This document shows positions 1-6,411 of a stretch of 64,000 bases of DNA, one piece after another. Within the stretch, counting starts at the first letter, position 1; each line of letters opens with the position of its first letter. A program made the translations under genes and the position numbers. Below the pieces are notes generated by a model. The model did not search any database. It had not been told where the DNA came from and worked only from the letters and a program-made list of their open reading frames with translations. The stretch covers positions 1 to 64,000 of the forward strand of contig JAUILQ010000025.1 in the NCBI GenBank assembly GCA_030433005.1, in the 5' to 3' direction. The stretch is from Alphaproteobacteria bacterium. Lineage in GTDB: Bacteria; Pseudomonadota; Alphaproteobacteria; Kiloniellales; DSM-21159.

Positions 1-103
1 CCGGGGCGGGCCCGGAGGCTGCGGCACCGGCGGGCAGGGCGCCGACGGCGAGCAGGGCGGCGGCGAGGAGGCGGAGGAGGCTGAGAGGGGCGCCGGCGGT
101 CAT
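1..103 (-). CDS. Exported protein of unknown function, N-terminal fragment
   Basis: Only the first 34 codons are in the window; the gene runs off the left edge. Read on the minus strand from the ATG at 103, it encodes a classical Sec signal peptide: a short N-region with few charges (MTAGAPLSLLRLL), an alanine/leucine-rich hydrophobic core and an Ala-rich cleavage region (PAGAAAS) around residues 24-27. No domain is visible beyond this, so the function cannot be told. The signal-peptide composition, open frame to the edge and position before the tRNA-Phe promoter support a real gene. The start could lie elsewhere, but the hydrophobic segment would remain. Confidence 0.55.
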   Translation of the reverse strand, partial: MTAGAPLSLLRLLAAALLAVGALPAGAAASGPAP

Positions 104-205
104 GCCGCCGAAGGTCGGCGAAACCGGCCGGGCGGTCAATTCGAGGGCCGCCGTGCGGGGCGCCGGCCCGCCCCGGCGGTCGCCGGGAAACGCGCGCGAG
201 GGGGC

Positions 206-234
206 TGGACAGCCCCGGGATCTTCTCTTATAAG
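206..234 (+). promoter_or_regulatory. Sigma-70-type promoter of tRNA-Phe
   Basis: TGGACA at 206-211 (five of six matches to the -35 consensus) is followed by a 17-bp spacer and TATAAG at 229-234 (five of six matches to the -10). Predicted transcription would start near 241, about 30 bases before the mature tRNA 5' end. The assignment is by consensus match only. Confidence 0.6.
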
Positions 235-272
235 CGCCCTCTCTTCCGCGCCGGACGACGGCGGGCGAAGAC

Positions 273-348
273 GCCCAGGTAGCTCAGTTGGTAGAGCATG
301 CGACTGAAAATCGCAGTGTCGGTGGTTCAAATCCGCCCCTGGGCACCA
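273..348 (+). tRNA. tRNA-Phe (GAA)
   Basis: The 76-base cloverleaf is complete. The acceptor stem GCCCAGG pairs with CCTGGGC, followed by discriminator A and an encoded CCA at 346-348. The D-loop contains AGCTCAGTTGGTAGAGC, the anticodon stem is TGCGA/TCGCA, the loop is CTGAAAA with anticodon GAA at 306-308, and the T-arm contains GGTTCAAATCC. It is the only RNA gene seen with certainty. DNA directly after its 3' end is conspicuously AT-richer, making it a candidate integration target for the 349-4420 island. Confidence 0.98.
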
Positions 349-523
349 TTCCTTTCAAGAACTTAGATAGAATTTCGATTTTCCCTAGCGCTGTTTTGGC
401 GCCGCGATGTCAAGATGTTCCTCTGAGACTGGCTTGGCGTGACCGCTTGCCTTGGTCCGAAGAAGAGCCTGTACGATTGTCAAACATACCCCCAACTCAT
501 GGGCAGCCGAGTCTCAAGGCCGC

Positions 524-1180
524 TCAGCGCGGTGGGGAAGCGCTGACGGATGCGATGGTAGGCCCACCTCCAGACGGATCGCGCACGGCCGCCGGCAGGC
601 TGGGGCAGCTGGAGGCGCGATCAGGCCCAAGTACCGCCGCCACACGTGCCAAGTGATGTGGCGGGACGCGCATGCGGGCTCCCCTGAGAGCCGAAAACAG
701 CGCGTCGGCTAGCGGCCCTTTTCCATCACCTTCATCAGGCAAGGTCGCGAACAGAAGATCAGTCGTCGAGCGCATGTGCAAATCGGGAAATCGTTCGATG
801 CCGAGGGTCGTAGCCTTGCGCTCGTCGATAACCGCAACAGCGCCGAGCCTGATAGCTATTGCGAGAGTGGCGGCTTCGCCGTCGTCGAGCGTGCCTGCTG
901 TCGTGCCCGAGACCAAGCTGTAGAAGACAGATTCATCGGCCACTGTCAGGCTCATCGGGGTTACACGGCCGGTGGCGACTAGGTCCGCAATCCTCGCCGA
1001 GGTGTCGTGACCCTTAATTCGGCCTCGTTCTAGCTCGCGTATCGCAATCGACGGAATGAAGGCCCGCATACCCACCGCGTCCAAGACCTCGTCGAGGTAG
1101 CCGCTGGCCACCAAGTTGATCCATACGCTCGCGTCGGCCACGAACGGGCGCGGTTCAGCGCTGAAGCTTGGGCGACTCAT
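524..1180 (-). CDS. PIN-fold nuclease, putative toxin/effector
   Basis: A 218-residue protein with the acidic pattern of a PIN-domain RNase: D16 in a VADASVWINL strand, E49 in a RELE helix, D99/D100 and E102 in LDDGEA, and D119 in VAVIDERKA, closest in style to the DUF3368/VapC-like group. PIN domains normally cleave RNA with Mg2+ or Mn2+ held by these acids. The C-terminal 70 residues are not typical PIN and may be a specificity or interaction extension. The gene overlaps the ImmA/IrrE regulator by 26 bases and is last of four co-oriented genes, so its expression is tied to the cassette. Whether it is a toxin restrained by an upstream protein, or a nuclease of a defence system, is inference. 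Confidence 0.8.
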   Translation of the reverse strand: MSRPSFSAEPRPFVADASVWINLVASGYLDEVLDAVGMRAFIPSIAIRELERGRIKGHDTSARIADLVATGRVTPMSLTVADESVFYSLVSGTTAGTLDDGEAATLAIAIRLGAVAVIDERKATTLGIERFPDLHMRSTTDLLFATLPDEGDGKGPLADALFSALRGARMRVPPHHLARVAAVLGPDRASSCPSLPAAVRDPSGGGPTIASVSASPPR

Positions 1181-2336
1181 CAGTCACGTCCCCCTCAGCT
1201 TCATAAGCATCAATTAGCTCGCGTGCTTCGATGCGATCGATCTTCAACAGGCTTGCCACCTGGCCTTCGCTGACCAAACCTCTCGCCCAAGCTTCACCCG
1301 CCAATAGATGGAGTCGGAGCGAAATCGGACGGTCGGCATCGCGCGCCCGGGGATCGAAGTTCGGAGATTGTCCCAGGACTTGTTGAGCTTGCGCGTCTGT
1401 AATCCCTCCGGTTCGGGTGAACCAGTCCCAGGTTCCGGCCTTAGTCAAGCCGAGTTCTTCTAGGCGTCGAACCATGGCTTCACGCGAAACACCGAAAGCG
1501 TGCGCTAGAACGATTACATGGCGCCGAGTAAGTTTTGCAGCGCCGGCTGTAACGTCTCGAAACAACGTCTTCACCGTGCGGGCGGGCGTTAGAAACGAGC
1601 GTGCGAACGCATTTGCGTAACGCTCTTCTCTGGTTTGCTCCGGAGAACCATCATATAGCGCGTCGGGCGCCCGACGGGTCGAGATGTAGTGTGCGAGCTC
1701 GTGTGCAGCGGTCTGAGCGCGGCGCGACCGAGGGTGGCAAGCGTTCAAGAGGATGCAGGGGCCTGGCCCCTCGTCATAGGCGTAGAGCCCAGAGACTTTG
1801 GGAGCGAAGCGCCTAACGAATACCCGCGCACCCAGTTGCAGCTCAAGGAGGGACACGATGTCATGTACCGGTGCGTCACCCACCCCCAACCATTGACGAA
1901 GCTCGACAGCGTCTTGCTCGGCTTGAGTGACGACTTCGCCTGGCAAGATGGGACGTTCGGGTGGTTCTGTACGGCTGCGTTGCACGCCGAGTACATTTTC
2001 GAGCTCAACTTCCGCCTGTACCAGATCAGTCAGGAGTGCCGCTGCTTCTTCCACCGCATCGTCGCTATCGCCCTTACGTCGGAACCGGGGCCGGAGGTCA
2101 ACCTGGGCCGCTTCTCGGCGCAAGAGGTTGTTGAGGGTGATGCCGTAGAGCGCGGCCAGTGTCTGCAACTCTTCCAGACGGGGGCGGCGGCCACCCTGCT
2201 CGATCGCAACTAGCGTCGTGCGGGCTACGTCCAACGCAGTGGCTGCCTGGGCTTGGGTGATCCTCGCCGCCTCGCGCGCGACACGAAGCCGTTCCCCGAC
2301 GAGGATGGGGTCGATAGCTGCCGCAGGAGTGCTCAT
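1155..2336 (-). CDS. XRE-family regulator with ImmA/IrrE metalloprotease domain
   Basis: A 393-residue protein. Residues about 11-70 form an XRE helix-turn-helix (GERLRVAREAARITQAQ...ARTTLVAIEQGGR). Residues about 150-260 hold an ImmA/IrrE (DUF955) zinc peptidase: HELAH at 212-216 gives two histidine ligands and the catalytic Glu, and E238 in EERYANAFAR is the expected third ligand. The C-terminal region (300-393) ends in a possible second helix-turn-helix. In this family the protease senses DNA damage or a phage signal and cleaves a repressor, sometimes the protein itself. The start overlaps the QueC-like stop by four bases. Likely role: sensing and autoregulation of this operon, probably through the TGACA/TGTCA repeats at 4325-4372 (inference). 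Confidence 0.9.
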   Translation of the reverse strand: MSTPAAAIDPILVGERLRVAREAARITQAQAATALDVARTTLVAIEQGGRRPRLEELQTLAALYGITLNNLLRREAAQVDLRPRFRRKGDSDDAVEEAAALLTDLVQAEVELENVLGVQRSRTEPPERPILPGEVVTQAEQDAVELRQWLGVGDAPVHDIVSLLELQLGARVFVRRFAPKVSGLYAYDEGPGPCILLNACHPRSRRAQTAAHELAHYISTRRAPDALYDGSPEQTREERYANAFARSFLTPARTVKTLFRDVTAGAAKLTRRHVIVLAHAFGVSREAMVRRLEELGLTKAGTWDWFTRTGGITDAQAQQVLGQSPNFDPRARDADRPISLRLHLLAGEAWARGLVSEGQVASLLKIDRIEARELIDAYEAEGDVTDESPKLQR

Positions 2337-3715
2337 GCCGTGACGCTGCTGGCATAACGAGCCACGAATGAACTACCGCCCTGCGCCAGTACAAACAGAC
2401 GCCACTCCTCTGCGTGACGTTTGAGTAGGCTAAAGAGCCTACTCTCTACATCATCAGCATCCTCTCTCAGAGCGTCAGCGGTCTCACGGGCGACACGTCG
2501 GACGTGTCGGCGGTGAAGGTCAGAGCCTGAAAGGGCCGCAAGGTGGTCTAGGTGAAGCACGCCGGCGATTCCATATTGGTCCAAAGCGGACGTATGGCGC
2601 TGAAACTCGGCCGCTGCACCAGCTCTGAATTCTGACGTCTGCAATGTCTCCCACACGTATGTCGTTGCTGATTCTTCCAGCCCGGCCGAGTGCATTGACA
2701 TGCGCCGCAGCATGCAGGCGGCGCACACACCGCATTGGCGGCGCTCTCCTGCAACCGATACTTGCTGTGCGCTCTGCCAGCATGAACGGGTGCGAGCCCA
2801 ATCCGGCGCCTGTGGCAGGGCGGCGGCTATTGCTAGAGTTTCACCTTTAGTGCTCCAGAGACGGGGAAACACGTAGCGGACGGCGCGGCCTGTCAAGGCT
2901 TCGAAAAAGCGCTCCACTCGACGGGTAAATGCTGGATGGACCCGGTAGTCCGGATAGGCGTGGCCTGTGGGGACCAGCACTGGCCCCAACGCTCCCTGGC
3001 CGCTTTCCGTAACTACGATGCGATCCACGCTCGACATCGCGGCGGCAATAGCAGTGATCACTGCAAACTTGAACCCGCGGGCACGGGCTGAGGGCTCCGC
3101 GCGGGTCTGCGTCCGGACATGGTAGGGCACACGGGCGAACGGCTGTCGGTCTTTGATGACTGAATTGCGGTCCACACCACCGGCGCCAAGGCGGACACGC
3201 ACCAAGCCACCTTGCTCAGTCTCTCGCATGAGTGCATGAACTGCTAGGGAATCGAGCCCTTCGCTATAGGGCATGATGAGCGTCGCCCCTGGAGGCAACG
3301 AGAGTGACCGTTGCGGCGCCTCCGACTCGGTGTGCTTTCGCGCGATGAAACTGAAGCGCCATGTATCACCAGTAAGGAAGCCGAGGGTCTCCTCTAGTCC
3401 GTTGCACACATCAGGTTTGGTCCATTCTTCCGGTTCGTGAACAGATACACGAACATCGAATGCTCGCGCCCAACCGCGGGCGGGACGCCGATGGACACGA
3501 TCGCAAAACTCGACAGCGGCCGCGACCACCAAGAGATCAAATAGCCGAACGTCCCATCGGGCGAAGAAGTAGCTCTTGAGGCCGACTAGATCGAGCTTGA
3601 GATGTTGCCCAATGATTGCCGCAATCGCTCCGGCGCGCGGTTCTATTTGCATTTCTACTGCATCGATTAAGAAAGGTGCTTTGGCGGCTGCCTGGAAGCG
3701 CGGCTCAATTTTCAT
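2333..3715 (-). CDS. QueC-like PP-loop ATPase (QatC-like)
   Basis: A 460-residue protein whose central and C-terminal parts resemble QueC, the enzyme that makes 7-cyano-7-deazaguanine. A modified PP-loop, SEGLDS at 151-156 (canonical SGGxDS), follows a hydrophobic strand. Four cysteines, C312 then C328, C331 and C334 in CGVCAAC, match the QueC zinc site, including the SCW and LRR flanks. An extra N-terminal domain of about 140 residues and a C-terminal helical extension of about 100 make it much longer than housekeeping QueC (about 230). This is the build of QatC/Cap9-type proteins from Qat and type IV CBASS defence. Neighbouring genes are not queuosine biosynthesis genes. Four-base overlaps on both sides indicate translational coupling. 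The substrate is unknown. Confidence 0.8.
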   Translation of the reverse strand: MKIEPRFQAAAKAPFLIDAVEMQIEPRAGAIAAIIGQHLKLDLVGLKSYFFARWDVRLFDLLVVAAAVEFCDRVHRRPARGWARAFDVRVSVHEPEEWTKPDVCNGLEETLGFLTGDTWRFSFIARKHTESEAPQRSLSLPPGATLIMPYSEGLDSLAVHALMRETEQGGLVRVRLGAGGVDRNSVIKDRQPFARVPYHVRTQTRAEPSARARGFKFAVITAIAAAMSSVDRIVVTESGQGALGPVLVPTGHAYPDYRVHPAFTRRVERFFEALTGRAVRYVFPRLWSTKGETLAIAAALPQAPDWARTRSCWQSAQQVSVAGERRQCGVCAACMLRRMSMHSAGLEESATTYVWETLQTSEFRAGAAAEFQRHTSALDQYGIAGVLHLDHLAALSGSDLHRRHVRRVARETADALREDADDVESRLFSLLKRHAEEWRLFVLAQGGSSFVARYASSVTA

Positions 3716-4287
3716 AAGGGCACTCCGTCGTCTAAACCGGAACGATCCACAGCGGCGGCCCCAGTGTTTGCGGACGCGCCCGTCACCAAACTCTCAGCAA
3801 GGCTAGATAAGGCCTCGCGAGCTCCGAGGAGCCCGGCTTCGAGGCGCTCGCGAACATGGGCTGCTCTATCTCGTGCCGCCTCGCGAAGGTAGTGCTCCTC
3901 TACGTGCCGCACCGCCGCCAGACCGCGATCCTCAAGAGCTGCCGCCATGCCACTTCGAAGGGCGTCCAAGCCCGTAGTACCCGCGCGGAGGGCATCGTCT
4001 ATGGCGTCCGCTAAGCCGGCCTCCATCGGTGATCCGGCTCGAGCGCGCAACGCCGCAACGGCCTGTCGCGCGTCATCGAAAAGCACTGATTGCGTCTCGC
4101 CCACATGGAGAGCCCGGCTTAGCTGCCGCTGGAATCCATCAGAGATTTCTCCTCGAGCGTCTGCGGCCAGGGCCGGAGTGATGCGCTCAACTACCTCATC
4201 CAGCCCGTGCGCGGCGTTGTCGGCGATCTCGCAAACCGCCTTCCAAGGTCTGCGCATAGGCAGAGTTCTGTGCGGTCCGTCGCTCAT
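3712..4287 (-). CDS. Small helical protein, first gene of the QueC-like cassette
   Basis: Not recognised. The 191-residue soluble protein is Ala/Arg/Glu-rich and predicted almost entirely helical, with no signal peptide, membrane segment or cysteine cluster. I chose the ATG at 4287 because AAGGAGGAG lies immediately upstream at ideal spacing; a TTG at 4320 in the same frame has no such site and would sit inside the -10 region. It is translationally coupled to the QueC-like gene (four-base overlap). In Qat systems a QatB protein of unknown fold precedes QatC, and a small protein paired with a QueC-like enzyme could be its modification substrate. I see no motif proving homology to QatB. Confidence 0.7.
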   Translation of the reverse strand: MSDGPHRTLPMRRPWKAVCEIADNAAHGLDEVVERITPALAADARGEISDGFQRQLSRALHVGETQSVLFDDARQAVAALRARAGSPMEAGLADAIDDALRAGTTGLDALRSGMAAALEDRGLAAVRHVEEHYLREAARDRAAHVRERLEAGLLGAREALSSLAESLVTGASANTGAAAVDRSGLDDGVPL

Positions 4288-4306
4288 CGGCTCCTCCTTA
4301 TCTTGG

Positions 4307-4336
4307 AAGATAGCATCCAAAAGCTGACATTGTCAA
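4307..4336 (-). promoter_or_regulatory. Strong promoter of the QueC-like cassette
   Basis: On the minus strand a perfect TTGACA (4336-4331) is separated by 18 bp from TATCTT (4312-4307), preceded by TGC, an extended -10 element. Transcription would start about 20 bases before the ATG at 4287, giving a very short leader carrying the AAGGAGGAG ribosome site. A near-consensus promoter is unusual in this high-GC window and fits an acquired cassette under tight repression. Confidence 0.65.
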
Positions 4337-4372
4337 ACAACAGCCAAGCATATTCTGACATTTCAGATGACA
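4325..4372. promoter_or_regulatory. TGACA/TGTCA operator-like repeats over the cassette promoter
   Basis: TGACATTGTCA (4325-4335) is an inverted repeat overlapping the -35 hexamer. Two further TGACA copies at 4356-4360 and 4368-4372 are direct repeats spaced 12 bp, just upstream. A half-site array across and upstream of a -35 is typical of an XRE repressor operator; the XRE-ImmA/IrrE protein of the same operon is the natural candidate. Binding is inferred. Confidence 0.4.
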
Positions 4373-4526
4373 AGAGCTCCGGCTGCGCCGTTCACAGGTC
4401 AGAGGCTGTCAGCGGTAGCTGTCCGGGTTGCCTCGATGCGCGAGCTCTTCGTCGGCTACTGAGCTCGCGCCCCGGCCGATGAGCTCCCAGCGGGAACCGC
4501 GCCGGCGCATGGACGGTTGGCGTCGC

Positions 4527-5315
4527 ATGACCGCTCCCTCCCTCCACCCATTCTGCTGCCGCGCGCCGAGCCGCCGGCGCTTCCTCGCCGCCAGCGCGGC
4601 CGTGCTCGGCACGGCGCCGCTGCTCGCCGCCTGCGACGAGCTGCCCTTCAGCCTGGTCTCCGACGCCCAGGCCGCCGAGATGGGCCGCCAGGCCTGGCAG
4701 GGCATCCGCGAGCAGACGCCGCCGAGCCGCGACGCCGAGCTGCAGGGCGCGCTGAAGCGCGTCTCGACGCGGCTGCTGGAGACGCTCGGCGAGCGCCCGG
4801 GCGACTGGGAGATCGAGGTCTTCGCCAGCGAGCAGGTCAACGCCTTCGCCCTGCCGGGCCGGCGCATCGGCGTGTTCGAGGGGCTGTTCGGCGTCGCCGC
4901 CAACGAGGCCCAGCTGGCGACCATCGTCGGCCACGAGATCGGCCACCTGCAGGCCGAGCACGCCCAGGAGCGCATGACCGCCGAGATCACCAAGCAGTTC
5001 GGCCTGCGGCTGATCGCGCTGCTGCTCGAGATCGGCGACGTCGAGTACGCCGCCGGCATCGCCGCGGCGCTCGGCGTCGGCGTGCAGTACGGCCTGGTGC
5101 TGCCCTATTCGCGCAGCCAGGAGCTCGAGGCCGACCGCCTGGGGCTCTCGACCATGGCGGCGGCCGGCTTCGAGGCGCGCGAGGCGGTCGCGCTCTGGCG
5201 CCGCATGGAGCAGGCCGGCGGCCCGCGCCCGCCGGAGTTCCTGGCGACCCACCCGGCGCCGCAGTCGCGCATCGAGGCGATCGAGGCGATGCTGCCCGAG
5301 GTCCGGCAGGGCTGA
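4527..5315 (+). CDS. M48-family zinc metalloprotease, lipoprotein
   Basis: A 262-residue protein. The N-terminus has a twin-arginine-like SRRRFL (15-20), a hydrophobic stretch and a lipobox LLAAC with lipidation at C36, so it should be anchored in the envelope. The M48 catalytic motif HEIGH is at 136-140; a further Glu in the SQELEADRLG helix supplies the third zinc ligand. The C-terminal THPAPQSRIEAI is typical of the BepA/LoiP/YcaL group that handles outer-membrane protein quality control. The frame is open further upstream (to 4428), but the ATG at 4527 gives a normal secretion signal. It converges on the methyltransferase gene. Confidence 0.9.
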   Translation: MTAPSLHPFCCRAPSRRRFLAASAAVLGTAPLLAACDELPFSLVSDAQAAEMGRQAWQGIREQTPPSRDAELQGALKRVSTRLLETLGERPGDWEIEVFASEQVNAFALPGRRIGVFEGLFGVAANEAQLATIVGHEIGHLQAEHAQERMTAEITKQFGLRLIALLLEIGDVEYAAGIAAALGVGVQYGLVLPYSRSQELEADRLGLSTMAAAGFEAREAVALWRRMEQAGGPRPPEFLATHPAPQSRIEAIEAMLPEVRQG

Positions 5316-5338
5316 GGCCCGGGTCCGGGCGAGGGAGC

Positions 5339-5362
5339 GTCGGGCGTCAGGTCGGGCGTCAG
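5339..5362. repeat. Tandem 12-bp duplication
   Basis: GTCGGGCGTCAG occurs twice head to tail (5339-5350, 5351-5362) between two convergent genes. The second copy contains the stop codon of the methyltransferase. It looks like a recent slippage duplication. Confidence 0.7.
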
Positions 5363-6018
5363 CCGGCGGCCGGCTTGCGTCCGGTCAGGCCGATCACCGC
5401 CGACCAGCCGCTGTGCGCCGGGCCCTCCTGCAGCTCGCGCTCCTCCTCGCGGATCGCCAGGTCGTCGAAGTCGCCGAACGCCTGTTCCAGGAGCGCGCGG
5501 GTGTAGAGGTTCTCGACCGCCTTCGGCCCGCCGGTGCCGTAGTCCAGCTGCTTCGGCGTGTAGCCCTGCAGCACCAGCTGCCCGCCGGGCTTGAGCGTGC
5601 GGCGCAGGCCGGCCCACTTGGCGGCGCGCTGCGCTGAATCGCTGAACTGCGTGAAGATGTCGGCGACGACGTCGAAGGCCGCCTCGGGGTAGTCCCAGGC
5701 GTGGACGTCGGCGGCGACGATCTCGATCGCGACGCCGGCCTCGGCGGCCAGGGCTGCGGCCTTGGCCTGGGCGCTGGGCGCGAAGTCGAGCGAGACCACC
5801 TCGAGGCCCTGCAGGGCCAGCCAGACGCCGTTTCGCGCCTCGCCGTCGGCGACCGCCAAGGCCCGGCCGCGTCGCGGCAGCAGGCCGCGGCAGGATTCCA
5901 GGAAGGCGTTGGGCGCGCGCCCGAACAGGTAGTCCGGCGTCGCGTAGCGCTCCTCCCAGCGCGCCTGCTCGTCCTGCGGAGGCTGGGTCGGGGAGGGGCT
6001 GGGGGGCTGCTGGCTCAC
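5359..6018 (-). CDS. Class I SAM-dependent methyltransferase (TehB-like)
   Basis: A 219-residue Rossmann methyltransferase. It opens with a WEERYATPDYLFGRAPN stretch typical of the TehB/thiopurine-like subgroup, followed by the SAM-binding strand ALAVADGEARNGVWLA (about 53-68), an acidic residue ending strand 2 (VVSLDFAP), and GLRRTLKPGGQLVLQGY as the post-motif region. The GTG start at 6018 is preceded by GAGGAG at good spacing. The substrate is not deducible; family members methylate small oxyanions or thiols. It lies downstream of the receiver gene by 30 bp and may be cotranscribed. Confidence 0.85.
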   Translation of the reverse strand: MSQQPPSPSPTQPPQDEQARWEERYATPDYLFGRAPNAFLESCRGLLPRRGRALAVADGEARNGVWLALQGLEVVSLDFAPSAQAKAAALAAEAGVAIEIVAADVHAWDYPEAAFDVVADIFTQFSDSAQRAAKWAGLRRTLKPGGQLVLQGYTPKQLDYGTGGPKAVENLYTRALLEQAFGDFDDLAIREEERELQEGPAHSGWSAVIGLTGRKPAAG

Positions 6019-6048
6019 GGCTGCGTCTCCTCGCCTCGGCCGGCGGGA

Positions 6049-6411
6049 TCAGCCGGCCAGGGCCTTCTGGAACGCCGCGTCGAGCTTGTCCAGGGTGTAG
6101 GGCTTGCCGACCACCGGCAGGTCGCGGCCGGCCAGAGCCTCGTTGGCGGCGCCGTAGCCGGTCGCGACCACGACAGGCAGGCCGCGGGCGACCAGCTCGT
6201 CGAGGAAGTCGACGCTCAGCGTGCCGGCGATGTTGAGGTCGATCAGCGCCGCGTCGAGCGCCTGCGACCCGGCGACCTCGCGGGCTTCCTCCAGCGTCCC
6301 GGCCGGCCCGGCGACCCGGGCGCCCAGCTGCTCCAGCATGTCGACCGCCATCATGGCGACCAGCGGCTCGTCCTCCAGGACCAGCACCGTGCGGTCCGCC
6401 AGGGCGCTCAC
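6049..6411 (-). CDS. Single-domain response regulator
   Basis: A 120-residue receiver domain without an output domain. LEDEP (13-17) gives the acidic pocket, the phospho-acceptor is D58 in ALIDLN, the Thr/Ala switch is VVATGYG and the conserved Lys is in VGKPY (about 103). The GTG start overlaps the kinase stop as GTGA, showing tight coupling. Stand-alone receivers next to HWE kinases usually act as phosphate sinks or in the general stress/light response. A larger open frame extends upstream but runs antisense-like through the kinase gene and is not real. Confidence 0.9.
   Translation of the reverse strand: MSALADRTVLVLEDEPLVAMMAVDMLEQLGARVAGPAGTLEEAREVAGSQALDAALIDLNIAGTLSVDFLDELVARGLPVVVATGYGAANEALAGRDLPVVGKPYTLDKLDAAFQKALAG

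Larger units (their letters stand above)
349..4420. other. Candidate genomic island next to tRNA-Phe
   Basis: From the tRNA 3' end to about 4420 the sequence is clearly less GC-rich than its surroundings and codon use is less biased to G/C in third positions. The stretch contains one minus-strand operon of four accessory-type genes and nothing else; 349-523 has no gene I can support. No integrase, transposase or duplicated tRNA 3' end was found, so a tRNA-targeted insertion is suggested by position and composition only. The right limit is approximate and based on the return to high GC before the M48 peptidase gene. Confidence 0.5.

Noticed and set aside
2333-3715. Queuosine biosynthesis queC
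   Set aside because: The protein is about twice QueC length, has a modified PP-loop and sits with a protease and a nuclease rather than queD, queE or queF.
4320-4420. Duplicate of the tRNA-Phe 3' end marking an attachment site
   Set aside because: I compared the tRNA 3' bases with the end of the island and found no match of useful length.
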